Shown here: positions 25,511 to 34,630 of the stretch, piece after piece | How the letters are laid out: each line of letters starts with the position of its first letter | Numbering within the stretch: position 1 is the first letter of the stretch | Source of the DNA: Candidatus Eisenbergiella merdigallinarum | Lineage (GTDB): Bacteria > Bacillota > Clostridia > Lachnospirales > Lachnospiraceae | Length of the DNA stretch: 64,000 nt | NCBI GenBank assembly: GCA_019119355.1 | Contig: DWXE01000006.1 | Location: forward strand, 100,260 to 164,259 | Reading direction: 5' to 3' | Position numbers and translations under genes: made by a program | Notes under the pieces: model-generated | The model's database searches: none | What the model was told of the DNA's origin: nothing | Seen by the model: only the letters and a program-made list of their open reading frames with translations

Positions 25511-25974
25511 ATTTCTGCGAAGGGTGGGACACAGGAGAGAAAGATCCCTCACAGCCTGCCCTTTTGTGGATTGCGTCAGCATACTTTCCGGAACAATGAT
25601 GGTATCTGGGGAATATTTCTTTGTGACCGCAGTGTTTTTCTTTTCTTATCGCTTACACTATTTTCGCAAACCATCTCTCATCTTCTCTCGCTCCTTGCCG
25701 ATTGTTGCCGTCGGCCCCAACTTTTGAGTCTGGTGGTTCCCTTTTACTCCAGGACTCTCTTTTTCCTTCCCCTACGGGGTTCTGAAAAGAAATTCCCAGG
25801 ATATGCTGCTCCAGCGTCTGGACGTATCGCAGGGTAACAGCGTCAGGTTTGTGCGCCGGACATATTAATATCTCTGGGAACTCTGAATCTTAGGGAATCT
25901 TAAGCTATCTTAAGCTATCCAATTCTTTCCCTTATTTTCATCTCTGTCCCCATGACATTTTAAGATATTTGTTC

Positions 25975-26074
25975 ACCTGATATCATATCATCTCAGATCT
26001 CCTGACATAATATGTTATCCGTTCTCCTGCTATGTTATGGTGGCGGGATGCCCGACATCATATGATATCTGCTT
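25975..26074. repeat. four degenerate 25-bp tandem repeats (array A)
   Basis: Units start at 25975, 26000, 26025 and 26050. Each opens with a variant of CCTGACAT followed by an ATGAT/ATGTTAT-like palindromic core. They lie in a 2.1-kb gene-free stretch (25097-27226) upstream of the relaxase. A 10-bp tandem pair ATCTTAAGCT precedes them near 25900. Only low-complexity C/T-rich sequence lies between 25511 and 25860. Confidence 0.75.
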
Positions 26075-26117
26075 TCTTCTTTTTTTTCTTTAAATTCCAA
26101 GCAATATTGGCAGGCAG

Positions 26118-26298
26118 GCCTGAGATCTTAATATCTCAGGTGAACTGATATGTTTAACAATTCCGGCTACCTGACATGATTAACACCTCCGATCACTCGA
26201 TATAATTAACATCTCTGTTTACCTGATATATTTAACAGTTCCATTCATCCGACACTTTTAACATCTCCGATCACCTGATATGTTTAACATCTGCGGTT
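26118..26298. repeat. seven degenerate 25-26-bp iteron-like repeats (array B)
   Basis: Units begin at 26118, 26143, 26169, 26195, 26221, 26247 and 26273, the last six at an exact 26-bp period. The consensus is about ACCTGATATGNTTAACATCT. The first unit is itself an inverted repeat, CCTGAGAT-N6-ATCTCAGG. Regular helical phasing suggests cooperative binding of a replication, partition or relaxosome protein. There are no spacers, so it is not a CRISPR array. Confidence 0.8.
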
Positions 26299-26531
26299 TT
26301 CAGGAGGTTCAGGTGGAAATCTCTAAGGAAGAAATATCAGGATATGCGATGGAATGATGTCTTGAGGTTCACCGGCTGTCCTTGACGGATATGATGTTCT
26401 CCTATCTTCTTTGCTCAGGGAATTACTGATAAGGGAGCTGAGCCTACCCGGCTAAATTCATTCGATTTCCAGTATTCTTGAGCTTTCTCCATTTATCTCC
26501 CCTTTTCTCCCATTTACTCCATGTCGATTTT

Positions 26532-27095
26532 TGAAATGCAATGAAATACCGACGGTTATCCATTGTCCGTCTTTTCCGCTCCTTTGAGCTCTGCTGGTCT
26601 CCCATTTATTCCCATACTTTCTCTTGTTGTCCCATGTTTCCCAATATTTCCCTGTTTTTCCATGTGTTCTCCCTCTTTTCGGCTTCCTTAACTGTTTTTT
26701 ACCCTCTCGCTGCTTTGCGATCGTTTTTCCTGAAATCATGTAAGTTATGATGTCTGATCAGAGTTAGCTGTACCTGAACTGCTATTGACATTTTTGACCC
26801 TTTTCCCGTTATTTCATCAGCATTTCCCTTTCTTGAATCCCTTTTGATCTCTTTCATCCTCTTCCTCTCCCCTCTAAACGCACCACTGATCCTGCATGAG
26901 CCGACCAGATGTGGCGCTGCCCTCAACTTTTCAAATGAGATGCAATGAAATTCCTCCGGTTACTCATTGTCTGTCATTATCATCCTTTTTTATTCCTATA
27001 ACCCGCCGCATCCATCCTCTGACCTGATGGATACTACCCGTGATACAGGCCTGATTGAAATGAAATGATATGTCTCTGATGATTCATTTTCTGTC
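26532..27095. repeat. three dispersed 40-bp imperfect repeats with inner inverted repeats
   Basis: Copies lie at 26532-26571, 26936-26975 and 27056-27095. All read TGARATGMAATGA...CATTKTCYGTC; the middle copy has a perfect inverted pair CAATGA/TCATTG. The sequence between them is C/T-rich and without credible genes. Position ahead of the MobV gene suggests protein-binding sites linked to transfer or to its transcription. Confidence 0.65.
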
Positions 27096-27151
27096 AATTT
27101 ATATCTTGTATGTTGAACGTTTCTGCTCGGAAATAAAATTCAATAACTCAC

Positions 27152-27180
27152 TACGGAATTTGGAATTCCGTACGTTTTTT
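27152..27180 (+). other. hairpin upstream of mobV, oriT candidate or attenuator
   Basis: TACGGAATT and AATTCCGTA form a 9-bp stem with a 3-nt loop, followed by CG and six Ts, 46 nt before the relaxase ATG. MobV relaxases usually nick just upstream of their own gene near a hairpin, so this is the best oriT candidate in the window. The T run also makes it look like an intrinsic terminator. Confidence 0.4.
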
Positions 27181-27226
27181 AAAAACTGTTATCTGTCATA
27201 TTCCTTTGGACAAAGGAGGTATTAAA

Positions 27227-28261
27227 ATGGATTACTGTATTTTTCGCTTTAACAAAATAAAATCCCGAAGCATGATGAAGCAGGTATACGACCACCACTT
27301 CCGGTTTGCGGAGCCAGTCAACGTTGATAAGGAATATGAGGCGCTAAACGACCACCGGGTCACGCCAGACGGCGACTATATCAGCAGGTTTCATGAAAGG
27401 CTGAATGAACTGGAATACTATAAAGACCATAATTTCAGAAAAAACGGAGTGATGGCATACGACGTCCTTTTTGCCTATTCCCCTTCCGCCGCCGGAAAAA
27501 TAGACCTTGAGAAGTGGAAACAGGATAATGTGGACTGGCTCAATGAGACTTTCGGGAAAGAGAATGTCCTGGGGGTCGTATACCATTATGACGAAGCCGG
27601 ATATACGGAAGCCAGCACGATACACGGCCATGCTGCTGTCATACCGGTAGACGATAATGGTAAGGTTAACGCTTCCTACTACACTGGTGACAAAGCCAAG
27701 GTTTCAGAGCTACAGGACAGATACGCGGAAGTCATGAAGGCACACGGGCTGGAAAGGGGGATCGAGCAGTCCCTGTCCAGACACGATACACCCAAGCGAT
27801 TTTATGCAAAGCTTGAGGACGCCGTATATGGGATGCCGATGCCTGACCGTACCCCCGGTGAAAGCGCGGAAAAGTATGTGGAGAGGGTAAAAGACGCATG
27901 GCGCACAGAAAGGGCCGCCCATGTCCGTGAAATTCGGGATAAGAACCGTGAGATAGTGGAGATCCGGTCAGATCACAGAAGTGAAACAGAGAAAGACCGC
28001 GTGATCAGGTCACTCAGGGGGAAAATGGAAAAATACAGGGAAGCTGACAGGGAATTGATCCGCGAGTTTGGCAGCCGTCAGGAAGCTGTACAGCTTGCAA
28101 AGACAATGAAGCTGTTGAATGAGGGGATCGAGAACCATCCGGACACAGAAAAGGCCAACAGGATAGCGAATGATGTCATCCAGCTCATAAGCTGGTCTGA
28201 AAAGGAACGAAGGAAGAAAGAGAGAGAAAAGGATCAGGAGATCGCAGATGTGCGTAAATAG
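27227..28261 (+). CDS. MobV-family (Pre/Mob) relaxase
   Basis: The 344-residue protein has the plasmid-recombination/MobV relaxase features: an N-terminal FRFNKIKSRS, then the metal-binding histidine motif spread over VVYHYDEAGYTEAS and TIHGHAAVIPV. The C-terminal third is a charged coiled coil. It would nick oriT and pilot single-stranded element DNA through a conjugation channel supplied by another element, since no type IV secretion genes are visible. AAAGGAGG lies 7 nt before ATG 27227. Confidence 0.9.
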   Translation: MDYCIFRFNKIKSRSMMKQVYDHHFRFAEPVNVDKEYEALNDHRVTPDGDYISRFHERLNELEYYKDHNFRKNGVMAYDVLFAYSPSAAGKIDLEKWKQDNVDWLNETFGKENVLGVVYHYDEAGYTEASTIHGHAAVIPVDDNGKVNASYYTGDKAKVSELQDRYAEVMKAHGLERGIEQSLSRHDTPKRFYAKLEDAVYGMPMPDRTPGESAEKYVERVKDAWRTERAAHVREIRDKNREIVEIRSDHRSETEKDRVIRSLRGKMEKYREADRELIREFGSRQEAVQLAKTMKLLNEGIENHPDTEKANRIANDVIQLISWSEKERRKKEREKDQEIADVRK

Positions 28262-28343
28262 CGTTTTCTACCCCATGTACCTGTCTTTCATATTCTCTTT
28301 GTAATGCTGAAAGATTTCAAAGAGAAAGGAGAATCCTGAAAAG

Positions 28344-31148
28344 ATGGAAAAAGTGACTTATCATGAACTGAGGCTGATAAACGCCTGCAAACGCAGAAGG
28401 GAATATCCTCTGCATTTAAGGTCTGCGGACAGCCATCCGAAGCAGCTATCTGCCATCCAGAAGGCGATCCTGTCAGACGTACTTTCTGAAAGGATGGAGT
28501 CAGGGGAGATACCAGACAGGCTCCATGAACTTTTGAAGGAAATGCCTTTTCGATCAAAAAAAGGGAAAGAATTATTGGAGAGCGATATCAGCAAACGCCT
28601 TTATCGCTGTGCAGACACGATCAACGGACGAAAAAATGCCCCAAACTATTGGTCTGTCCTGACGGATCTTCCTGATACGACCGTGATCCTTCCCGGTAGC
28701 ACGGAAACCCTGAGTGTTGCCGGTGTGAGGCCTGATCTTGTCGTCAGATCTCATGTAGCCGGGATCCCGAAGATCACGGCATACCATATCCGGATAGGTG
28801 CTCCAAAAAAACCGGGCGGCACGAAATACCGGGCGAAGGATGCTGCTCAGGACCTCCAGGTGCTCGCTCTTCTGGAATACGCCCGCTTATTTGCGGAACA
28901 GCTCCTGCTAACAGGTGGAGAAGCGTATATTGAGGCTGGGTTTTTGTTCTTGAGGAAGAGCACTGACAAAGCACCTAACCCAAGGGATAAGGAATGGTAT
29001 TTTGATCCGGACCTTTTCTATGACGACAATGGCGAAGAAACAGACAACGTGGCAACGGTCCAGAAAGCAATAAGGATCGGACAAAGCAAAGATGTGTTGA
29101 AAGTTAAGGAAATAACAGCAGTGATCGACAGATACCTGGAAGGTATCCCTGCGGAAGAATGCCCGGAAGAAAACTGCAAAGACTGTGAATACTATGATGT
29201 TTGCTACTACACGCATTCCCCCCTGAAACTGGAGGAAAATAAGGCCCCTACAGCCCTCAGCCTGATCCGGTTAAGCGGCATACAGGAGCAGATCCAAAAT
29301 TTTCAGACAGGATACGCTGTCGTCAATGCGGTGCCAGGCGCGGGGAAAACGCTCGTCCTTGTCCTGCGTATCATAAACCTCCTGAATTTGGGGGTAAAGC
29401 CGGAGGAGATCGCAATCATAACATTTACGAATGCCGGAGCAGAAGTCTTTAAGGAAAGGATCTGCCTTTATAACGATGAACTCGGTTACGGGGAACCTGT
29501 GGACAAGATGATCGCCACGACATTTAATGGGTTTGGGCAGAGCATCCTGGAGAAGGAATACAGGGCAATGGGATTTGAAAAGGTTCCTAAAGTCATCGAT
29601 CCCATCGAGCGGTCAGGCATCATTGCGAAGCTTCTGAACGAGAAGCCAGTCGAGGGGCTGGACTACAGGAATTTCACTACGGATATGAAAACCTGCAAAG
29701 GCGCCCTTGCAGTAGCAAGTGAATGTTTCCGGCTGATGAAACAGTATGGCTGGACACAGTTTGACGTGGACAAGATCTCAGCGCGGATGGGACGTTTCTG
29801 CAGCCGTGAGGCGGCGCAAGGGCTGGCCTGCCTGTTCGATGAATACTGCTCTTATCTAAAAAAAGAAGGGCTTGTTGAGTATGCAGACCAGGAAGTGCTT
29901 CTTCTTGAGATGCTTGGTAAGGATCCCTATTACTTTGACAGCCTGGGGGTGAAGCATATCCTTGTAGACGAGTGCCAGGATACATCTGAAAACCAGTTCC
30001 GCATCCTGAAATATCTCACCCAGACGACATCCTTTGAGTCCCTGATGATCGTTGGGGATGACAGTCAATCGATCTACGGATTCCGTGATACGACGCCCCG
30101 CTACTTTCTGTCCTTTGAAGAAACAATGGGACTGCTTCCCGGTACAGCAGCTGTGTTTACCATGGATGAAAACTACCGGAGCACACCAGAGATCATCTCG
30201 TTCGCGAACGATCTTATAACCCTGAACAAATGCAGGGTTGACAAGACCATCGTAGCGGTAAAAGGCTCTGGAAAGCCTGTATCCATCAAAGGATTTGCGT
30301 CAGCGGATGAAGAATACAGGTGGATCGCAGACAGCATCGCACAGCAGATCAGTTCTGGCAGGAAGCCGGAGGAAATCGCAGTGATCGCTTCCACTAAGAC
30401 GGAGCTGTTAAAAGTGGCAGACATCCTTACGTCGGAAGATATCCCTTCGGTATTGCTCACGCCGGAAAAGTACCTGGAAAACTCCAGGGTCAGGGCCGCA
30501 TTGGCCCTTGCAGGCGTTTTCAGAGATGAGAACACACAGGATGCGATGATCTATTTCAATGCATCCCTCAGTGGTGATCTCTTTCTCTTTGGAAAGGAGC
30601 AGATGGAAATCGGGATCGACCGGGTGATCGAGGATGTGAAAAGCTATAAAGCCCTTCCAGAAAAAGAGTGTATGGAAAACTTTTTCCGTATGCTGGATTT
30701 CCTGGATGAGGACGATGAAATCTACCAATCATTTGAAGATTTCCTGAGGCGCCATGCCAGCATGAATGCGATCCTCTCCTATTGCGAAGATTTTTCAGCG
30801 TATGGTGAAAAAGCTGAGAAACGCAGGGAACATAACTATCCTGGCGTTGTACTCACAACAGCGCACAGCTCCAAAGGAATGGAATTCCCGGTCGTCTACA
30901 ATACGGTCACAAAATATGACCTGAAAGAATTACGTCCCGGTGATGACATCGAGGAGAAAAGGCGTCTGTTATTCGTTTCTGTCACGAGGGCGAAGGAAGA
31001 ACTGTATATCACTGGCAAGTACATCGCTTACGGCGGGAAAAAAGACCCGCATTTCAACCGGTTCCTGATGGAATCCTTTGAAATCGTGGGCGAAGCCAGG
31101 GAGCCATATGAAATTCTCTGTGAGATTGAGGAAAAAAACGTGAAATAA
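28344..31148 (+). CDS. UvrD-like SF1 helicase with Cas4/AddB-like N-terminal domain
   Basis: This 934-residue protein has a helicase half from about residue 310, with Walker A VPGAGKT (near 328), TTFNGFG, VDECQDTSENQF, VGDDSQSIYGFRD, TTAHSSKGMEFPV and FVSVTRAKEEL, all UvrD/PcrA motifs. The N-terminal 300 residues look like a PD-(D/E)XK nuclease of Cas4/AddB type: an early Cys in NACKRRREY, an Asp in GVRPDLVV, a Q-x-n-Y motif and a CPEENCKDCEYYDVC cluster that may bind Fe-S. The expected E-x-K strand reads AYHIRIG, so cleavage activity is doubtful. It may unwind DNA during transfer or repair. Confidence 0.88.
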   Translation: MEKVTYHELRLINACKRRREYPLHLRSADSHPKQLSAIQKAILSDVLSERMESGEIPDRLHELLKEMPFRSKKGKELLESDISKRLYRCADTINGRKNAPNYWSVLTDLPDTTVILPGSTETLSVAGVRPDLVVRSHVAGIPKITAYHIRIGAPKKPGGTKYRAKDAAQDLQVLALLEYARLFAEQLLLTGGEAYIEAGFLFLRKSTDKAPNPRDKEWYFDPDLFYDDNGEETDNVATVQKAIRIGQSKDVLKVKEITAVIDRYLEGIPAEECPEENCKDCEYYDVCYYTHSPLKLEENKAPTALSLIRLSGIQEQIQNFQTGYAVVNAVPGAGKTLVLVLRIINLLNLGVKPEEIAIITFTNAGAEVFKERICLYNDELGYGEPVDKMIATTFNGFGQSILEKEYRAMGFEKVPKVIDPIERSGIIAKLLNEKPVEGLDYRNFTTDMKTCKGALAVASECFRLMKQYGWTQFDVDKISARMGRFCSREAAQGLACLFDEYCSYLKKEGLVEYADQEVLLLEMLGKDPYYFDSLGVKHILVDECQDTSENQFRILKYLTQTTSFESLMIVGDDSQSIYGFRDTTPRYFLSFEETMGLLPGTAAVFTMDENYRSTPEIISFANDLITLNKCRVDKTIVAVKGSGKPVSIKGFASADEEYRWIADSIAQQISSGRKPEEIAVIASTKTELLKVADILTSEDIPSVLLTPEKYLENSRVRAALALAGVFRDENTQDAMIYFNASLSGDLFLFGKEQMEIGIDRVIEDVKSYKALPEKECMENFFRMLDFLDEDDEIYQSFEDFLRRHASMNAILSYCEDFSAYGEKAEKRREHNYPGVVLTTAHSSKGMEFPVVYNTVTKYDLKELRPGDDIEEKRRLLFVSVTRAKEELYITGKYIAYGGKKDPHFNRFLMESFEIVGEAREPYEILCEIEEKNVK

Positions 31149-31164
31149 ATCATCTCTGTGAAAG

Positions 31165-31194
31165 AAGCGGCTGCTGAAACGCAGCCGCTTTTTT
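31165..31194 (+). terminator. intrinsic terminator after the helicase gene
   Basis: AAGCGGCTGC (31165-31174), a 6-nt loop, and GCAGCCGCTT (31181-31190) followed by Ts form a strong 10-bp terminator. Confidence 0.92.
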
Positions 31195-31357
31195 CTGAAA
31201 AAAATCGTTTCATAAACATATTTTCCAGCATTATATATATGAATACCTTTCTCCAGGAAGGAGGGCCTGTGGGATGCACAATATTCGGAAGTGCATGTAA
31301 AATATCCCGAACAGGGAAAAGCAGATAAAAATCGAATTTGGAAGGAGCGTGTATCTG

Positions 31358-31993
31358 TTGAAAAAAGAAAAAGCATATAAACTCGGCGTAGGACAGACCC
31401 GGTTCCGGAAGAGGTTCCGGCGGCGGCAGCGCATGCGCAAGATCCGATCCTGTATATTATGGATGGCAGGGACCGTGGCGGCATGCACCTGTATAGCGCT
31501 CACAGGGTTCCATGTCTCTTACGCTTCTGACACAGGCATGATCGGATACATCGAGCAGGGCGAGACTGTTATCACCAACAAAATGTCTTTGCTCCTTCGG
31601 GAACCAACCCGCGGTGAGGTCATAACCTGCCGGCTTAATGTAGGAGGCAGCAGCCATACATTCCAACGAAGAGTCATCGCCTTTGGAGGGGAAACAGTTG
31701 AGATCTCCGACGGCTGCCTGTACATTAATGGACAGCTCTGCCAAGAGGATTATACAGAGATGCAGACCTACTCTTCCATCGGGTCATTCTCAGTCCCGCC
31801 TGGATGTTATTTTATCCTGAGCGATAACAGGGATGCAGGGCCAGACAGCCGTGATGGCCTTTACATCAGTAAAGAGGATATGATTGGAAGCGCCCTCGAA
31901 CCTTTTGACATTAGGCAGGTGCAGGAAAGGCTGGCATCACTGGAAGATATGGCGTTGGACACCATCAATACCGTGGGATCACTTATACGATAG
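31358..31993 (+). CDS. signal peptidase I homologue lacking catalytic Ser and Lys
   Basis: The 211-residue protein has a very basic N-terminus, one membrane segment at about 33-55 and an S26 signal-peptidase fold (GYIEQGETVI, RGEVITC, RRVIAFGGETVEI, YINGQLC, YFILSDNRDAGPDSRDG). Aligned by eye to SipS/LepB, the catalytic Ser of the S-M motif is Gly60 and the general-base Lys of the K-R-x-x-G motif is Arg104. It is therefore probably inactive, perhaps a binding or scaffolding derivative. I use TTG 31358 because GGAAGGAG ends 10 nt upstream; the GTG at 31349 is too close to it. Confidence 0.78.
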   Translation: MKKEKAYKLGVGQTRFRKRFRRRQRMRKIRSCILWMAGTVAACTCIALTGFHVSYASDTGMIGYIEQGETVITNKMSLLLREPTRGEVITCRLNVGGSSHTFQRRVIAFGGETVEISDGCLYINGQLCQEDYTEMQTYSSIGSFSVPPGCYFILSDNRDAGPDSRDGLYISKEDMIGSALEPFDIRQVQERLASLEDMALDTINTVGSLIR

Positions 31994-32002
31994 GAGGCAG
32001 TC

Positions 32003-32629
32003 ATGCAGACAAATACAAACAAATACACTGAAATTCTTAAGGATACTGCCCAAATGCTTTATCTTGCAAGGGCAAACAGCGCAAATGCTGACCAGCTCCT
32101 TGTCGCTGAACTTTACGGCATTTACTATAACGCTTTTGCAGGGTGCATGAGATCTGGGATCATCTACAGCAAGGAAATGGACAGGGATGGATATCCCAAA
32201 TATGTGATCTCTGTCGGCAATAATACATATCCATGTAAGGATATTGCCTTAAGGGATATCCTTGCAGAGGACTATGAAAGGATCACGAAATATCCTTATA
32301 AAGACACATCCTTTTCATTTGTTCAGCATTACCTACCGGAGAAGAAGGACGGGAAGGACGAATATAAAGATGATACGAAACAGCCAGAGGATATCATATC
32401 AGAATCAAATCTGATGGGGAAAGAAGAATCCATCTTAAGGGCCAAGAACAGGGAGCTTTTAAAAGATGCCCGTGGGTTCCAGTACGACCCGGATTATGAC
32501 CACTATTATTCGGACAGGCTCCCGGAAATCCTGAAAGAGCTCGATTCAAGCAGACGCGTGATCGCGGCAAGGGCCGTATGCATGTCGCTTTCGGTCATCT
32601 GTATCCTTACCGCCATGCTTTTTTTGTAA
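32003..32629 (+). CDS. hypothetical tail-anchored protein
   Basis: I do not recognise this 208-residue protein. It is hydrophilic and Tyr/Asp-rich, with one C-terminal hydrophobic segment (VCMSLSVICILTAMLFL) ending at the last residue, so it is probably tail-anchored in the membrane. It starts 9 nt after the signal-peptidase-like gene with AGGAGGCAG upstream, suggesting the two membrane proteins are made together. Confidence 0.65.
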   Translation: MQTNTNKYTEILKDTAQMLYLARANSANADQLLVAELYGIYYNAFAGCMRSGIIYSKEMDRDGYPKYVISVGNNTYPCKDIALRDILAEDYERITKYPYKDTSFSFVQHYLPEKKDGKDEYKDDTKQPEDIISESNLMGKEESILRAKNRELLKDARGFQYDPDYDHYYSDRLPEILKELDSSRRVIAARAVCMSLSVICILTAMLFL

Positions 32630-32660
32630 AATCTGAATCCCCAAAAAATAAGCCCGGCCT

Positions 32661-32702
32661 GAAGCAGGACTGTAGTTAACCACTACTGCCCTGCTTTTTT
32701 CT
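32661..32702 (+). terminator. intrinsic terminator
   Basis: AGCAGG and CCTGCT close a structure that also contains GTAGT/ACTAC, followed by six Ts. It ends the signal-peptidase-like operon. Confidence 0.75.
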
Positions 32703-32833
32703 CTTAATTTTCCCATGTTACTGAATAGCTGCGCTTTTTAAAACGGCTAAATTTATATATGTTACTATAACAAATGTGGGTAAGAAGGATCTGATTAAAA
32801 GCAATTAATTTTTGAAAAAATTTTTATACAATG

Positions 32834-32908
32834 ATGATATTTTATATCATTTTTCTTAAAAACATTTTTATTAACACTTTTGTGGCGGATCATAACAAAT
32901 TGATCGCC
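32834..32908. repeat. AT-rich palindrome and hairpin in an intergenic region
   Basis: The 584-nt gap between the tail-anchored protein and the sigma-factor gene is very AT-rich at 32705-32880. It contains ATGATAT-TTT-ATATCAT (32834-32850), a perfect 7-bp inverted repeat, and a GGCGGATCA...TGATCGCC hairpin at 32884-32908. These could be operator or promoter structures for the sigma gene. I see no gene in the gap. Confidence 0.4.
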
Positions 32909-33213
32909 GTCAGGGTAGGTATAAGGCGATAAAGGTGTCGCCGTTCGGAAGGGGTGAAGGACATGCGTATGTTCGAAAGGACGATCCTTTGTGTATAGGG
33001 ACCGTCAATAGTTCCAGAACAGAAGGCCATTGAACAACAGGCAGAATGGCAGGAAACCCAGGAGAGGGTGATCCGTCCATTTACTGATCGTGCGGAATGG
33101 GCGGGAATATGCTGATAATGGCTGTTAAAAGGAAACGCAAGGTGTTCATTCACGGACGGATAGACTGTTTCCGTGGGTGGGGAGAGGTTTTCGGAAAAAT
33201 TGGAGTGATTACT

Positions 33214-34476
33214 ATGGACTGGGAAAAACTTTTTGAGAATGGCAATGAAATAGGGAATATGGGGTTAGCTGAGGATGTTAAGGCTGATATCAGCTTAAAT
33301 CAGCCAGAAGATTACGAAAACGATCTTGACAGGTATATTGACGACGCGATGCGGAAGGCTTCAGAGACCCTCCATCCGTCCTCATCAACCCCCATGAAGA
33401 ATAGCGGGTGTAATGCTGACGCGTCTCCTTCTGGCAATGATTCCCCTGGTAATTCTGCCCTAAAAAAGGACAGGGAAGCTTATCTGGAAGGAGGAGCATA
33501 TGCGGTCCACAATAAGTTATCCTTAAACCCCAGCCCTACGCGTGATGACTTGGTAAGGATCATGGAGCTATATCACCATGGCACACGGGAAGAACAAGAT
33601 CAAGCGCAGACAGAAATGCTTGGCGTGCTTGATCCCTATATCCTGAATATAATCTATACGCGATATTCTACATATGCGAGGAAGCATTTGAACGATCTTA
33701 TGCAACAGGGATACCTTGGGGTCATCGTGGGCATGAAGACGTATGACCCGCACCTGGGCACTCCAACGACCTGGTTTAGCCGATATATCAATCATGAGAT
33801 CCAGGATTATATCTGTACACAGATCAACCATACCACGCAGCATTACAGCAACGCATCCAAAAAGGTGATGGACTGCATCAAAAGGAAACAGATAAACAAT
33901 ATCCCTTTCACCGAAAAGGACATCTACATTGAAACATCAGTCCCCTTAAAGACCATCCGGATGTGCCTCCAGATAAGCAATCTCTCTACTGTTCCAATCG
34001 ACTCAGAGGAAAACCCCATCGAGCTTCCTTCGAATTTCGATGATCCTGGAGAATACGTCGTGGAAAAAATGGAAAATGAGCATATAGCAGATCTGCTTTT
34101 TGGCAGTCAGGACGGAAAATATATCAGTGTACTGAGCGAAGACGAAAGAGACTGCATTGCTCTGCATTATGGTTTTGATGGCCGCGGAGTGCGTAGTTAT
34201 TCAGAAATAGAGAAGACCACTGGGATTCCAAGGCATAAGATTGGAAAGATCATCCAGGTGGGATTAAAAAAGATCAAATTTGAGCTGACAAAAGAAAAAT
34301 ATGGGATAAGGAGGGAACGCGTGCAACCGGCCCCGGAACGTGAAATGGACAGAGCAAGGCATAAGAATAAGAATAAGAGGAAAGAGATGATCCTGGACAA
34401 TATCCTTTCCGACGCCGAAATGGAATTTACCCAAATGACACTCTGGGAATATTTTAAGGATGGGCTGCTCGATTAA
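33214..34476 (+). CDS. sigma-70 family factor of the mobile element
   Basis: The 420-residue protein has a variable, Ser/Asn-rich N-terminus (about 1-110), a sigma region 2 (DLMQQGYLGVIVGMKTYDPH then TTWFSRYINHEIQDYI) and a region 4 helix-turn-helix (LSEDERDCIALHYG ... SYSEIEKTTGIPRHKIGKII). The C-terminal 60 residues are basic (HKNKNKRKE). It probably directs RNA polymerase to element promoters. ATG 33214 has TTGGAGTG upstream; the 39 residues before it in the track are not supported. Confidence 0.83.
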   Translation: MDWEKLFENGNEIGNMGLAEDVKADISLNQPEDYENDLDRYIDDAMRKASETLHPSSSTPMKNSGCNADASPSGNDSPGNSALKKDREAYLEGGAYAVHNKLSLNPSPTRDDLVRIMELYHHGTREEQDQAQTEMLGVLDPYILNIIYTRYSTYARKHLNDLMQQGYLGVIVGMKTYDPHLGTPTTWFSRYINHEIQDYICTQINHTTQHYSNASKKVMDCIKRKQINNIPFTEKDIYIETSVPLKTIRMCLQISNLSTVPIDSEENPIELPSNFDDPGEYVVEKMENEHIADLLFGSQDGKYISVLSEDERDCIALHYGFDGRGVRSYSEIEKTTGIPRHKIGKIIQVGLKKIKFELTKEKYGIRRERVQPAPEREMDRARHKNKNKRKEMILDNILSDAEMEFTQMTLWEYFKDGLLD

Positions 34477-34497
34477 GATTGAGCGCACTCTTCCATC

Positions 34498-34524
34498 AGG
34501 GCAGCATTTTGCTGCCCTTTTTTT
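34498..34524 (+). terminator. intrinsic terminator after the sigma gene
   Basis: AGGGCAGC, a 5-nt loop and GCTGCCCT are followed by a run of Ts: a clean 8-bp terminator 22 nt after the stop. Confidence 0.92.
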
Positions 34525-34630
34525 GTCACATCTCCTGTTCCCCCAGACTCTCATACCGTTTTCCTATCATGCAGCCTATTCCGACATATTGAACATGAAA
34601 GGTTGATGGATGTCAAAGGAGGACATAGAG

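Noticed and set aside
25975-26298. CRISPR array
   Set aside because: Repeats are contiguous and degenerate with no unique spacers and no cas genes nearby; they fit iterons better.
26458-26926. Short minus-strand ORFs (93 and 75 aa) in the non-coding region
   Set aside because: Low-complexity basic translations overlapping the 40-bp repeats, without ribosome sites.
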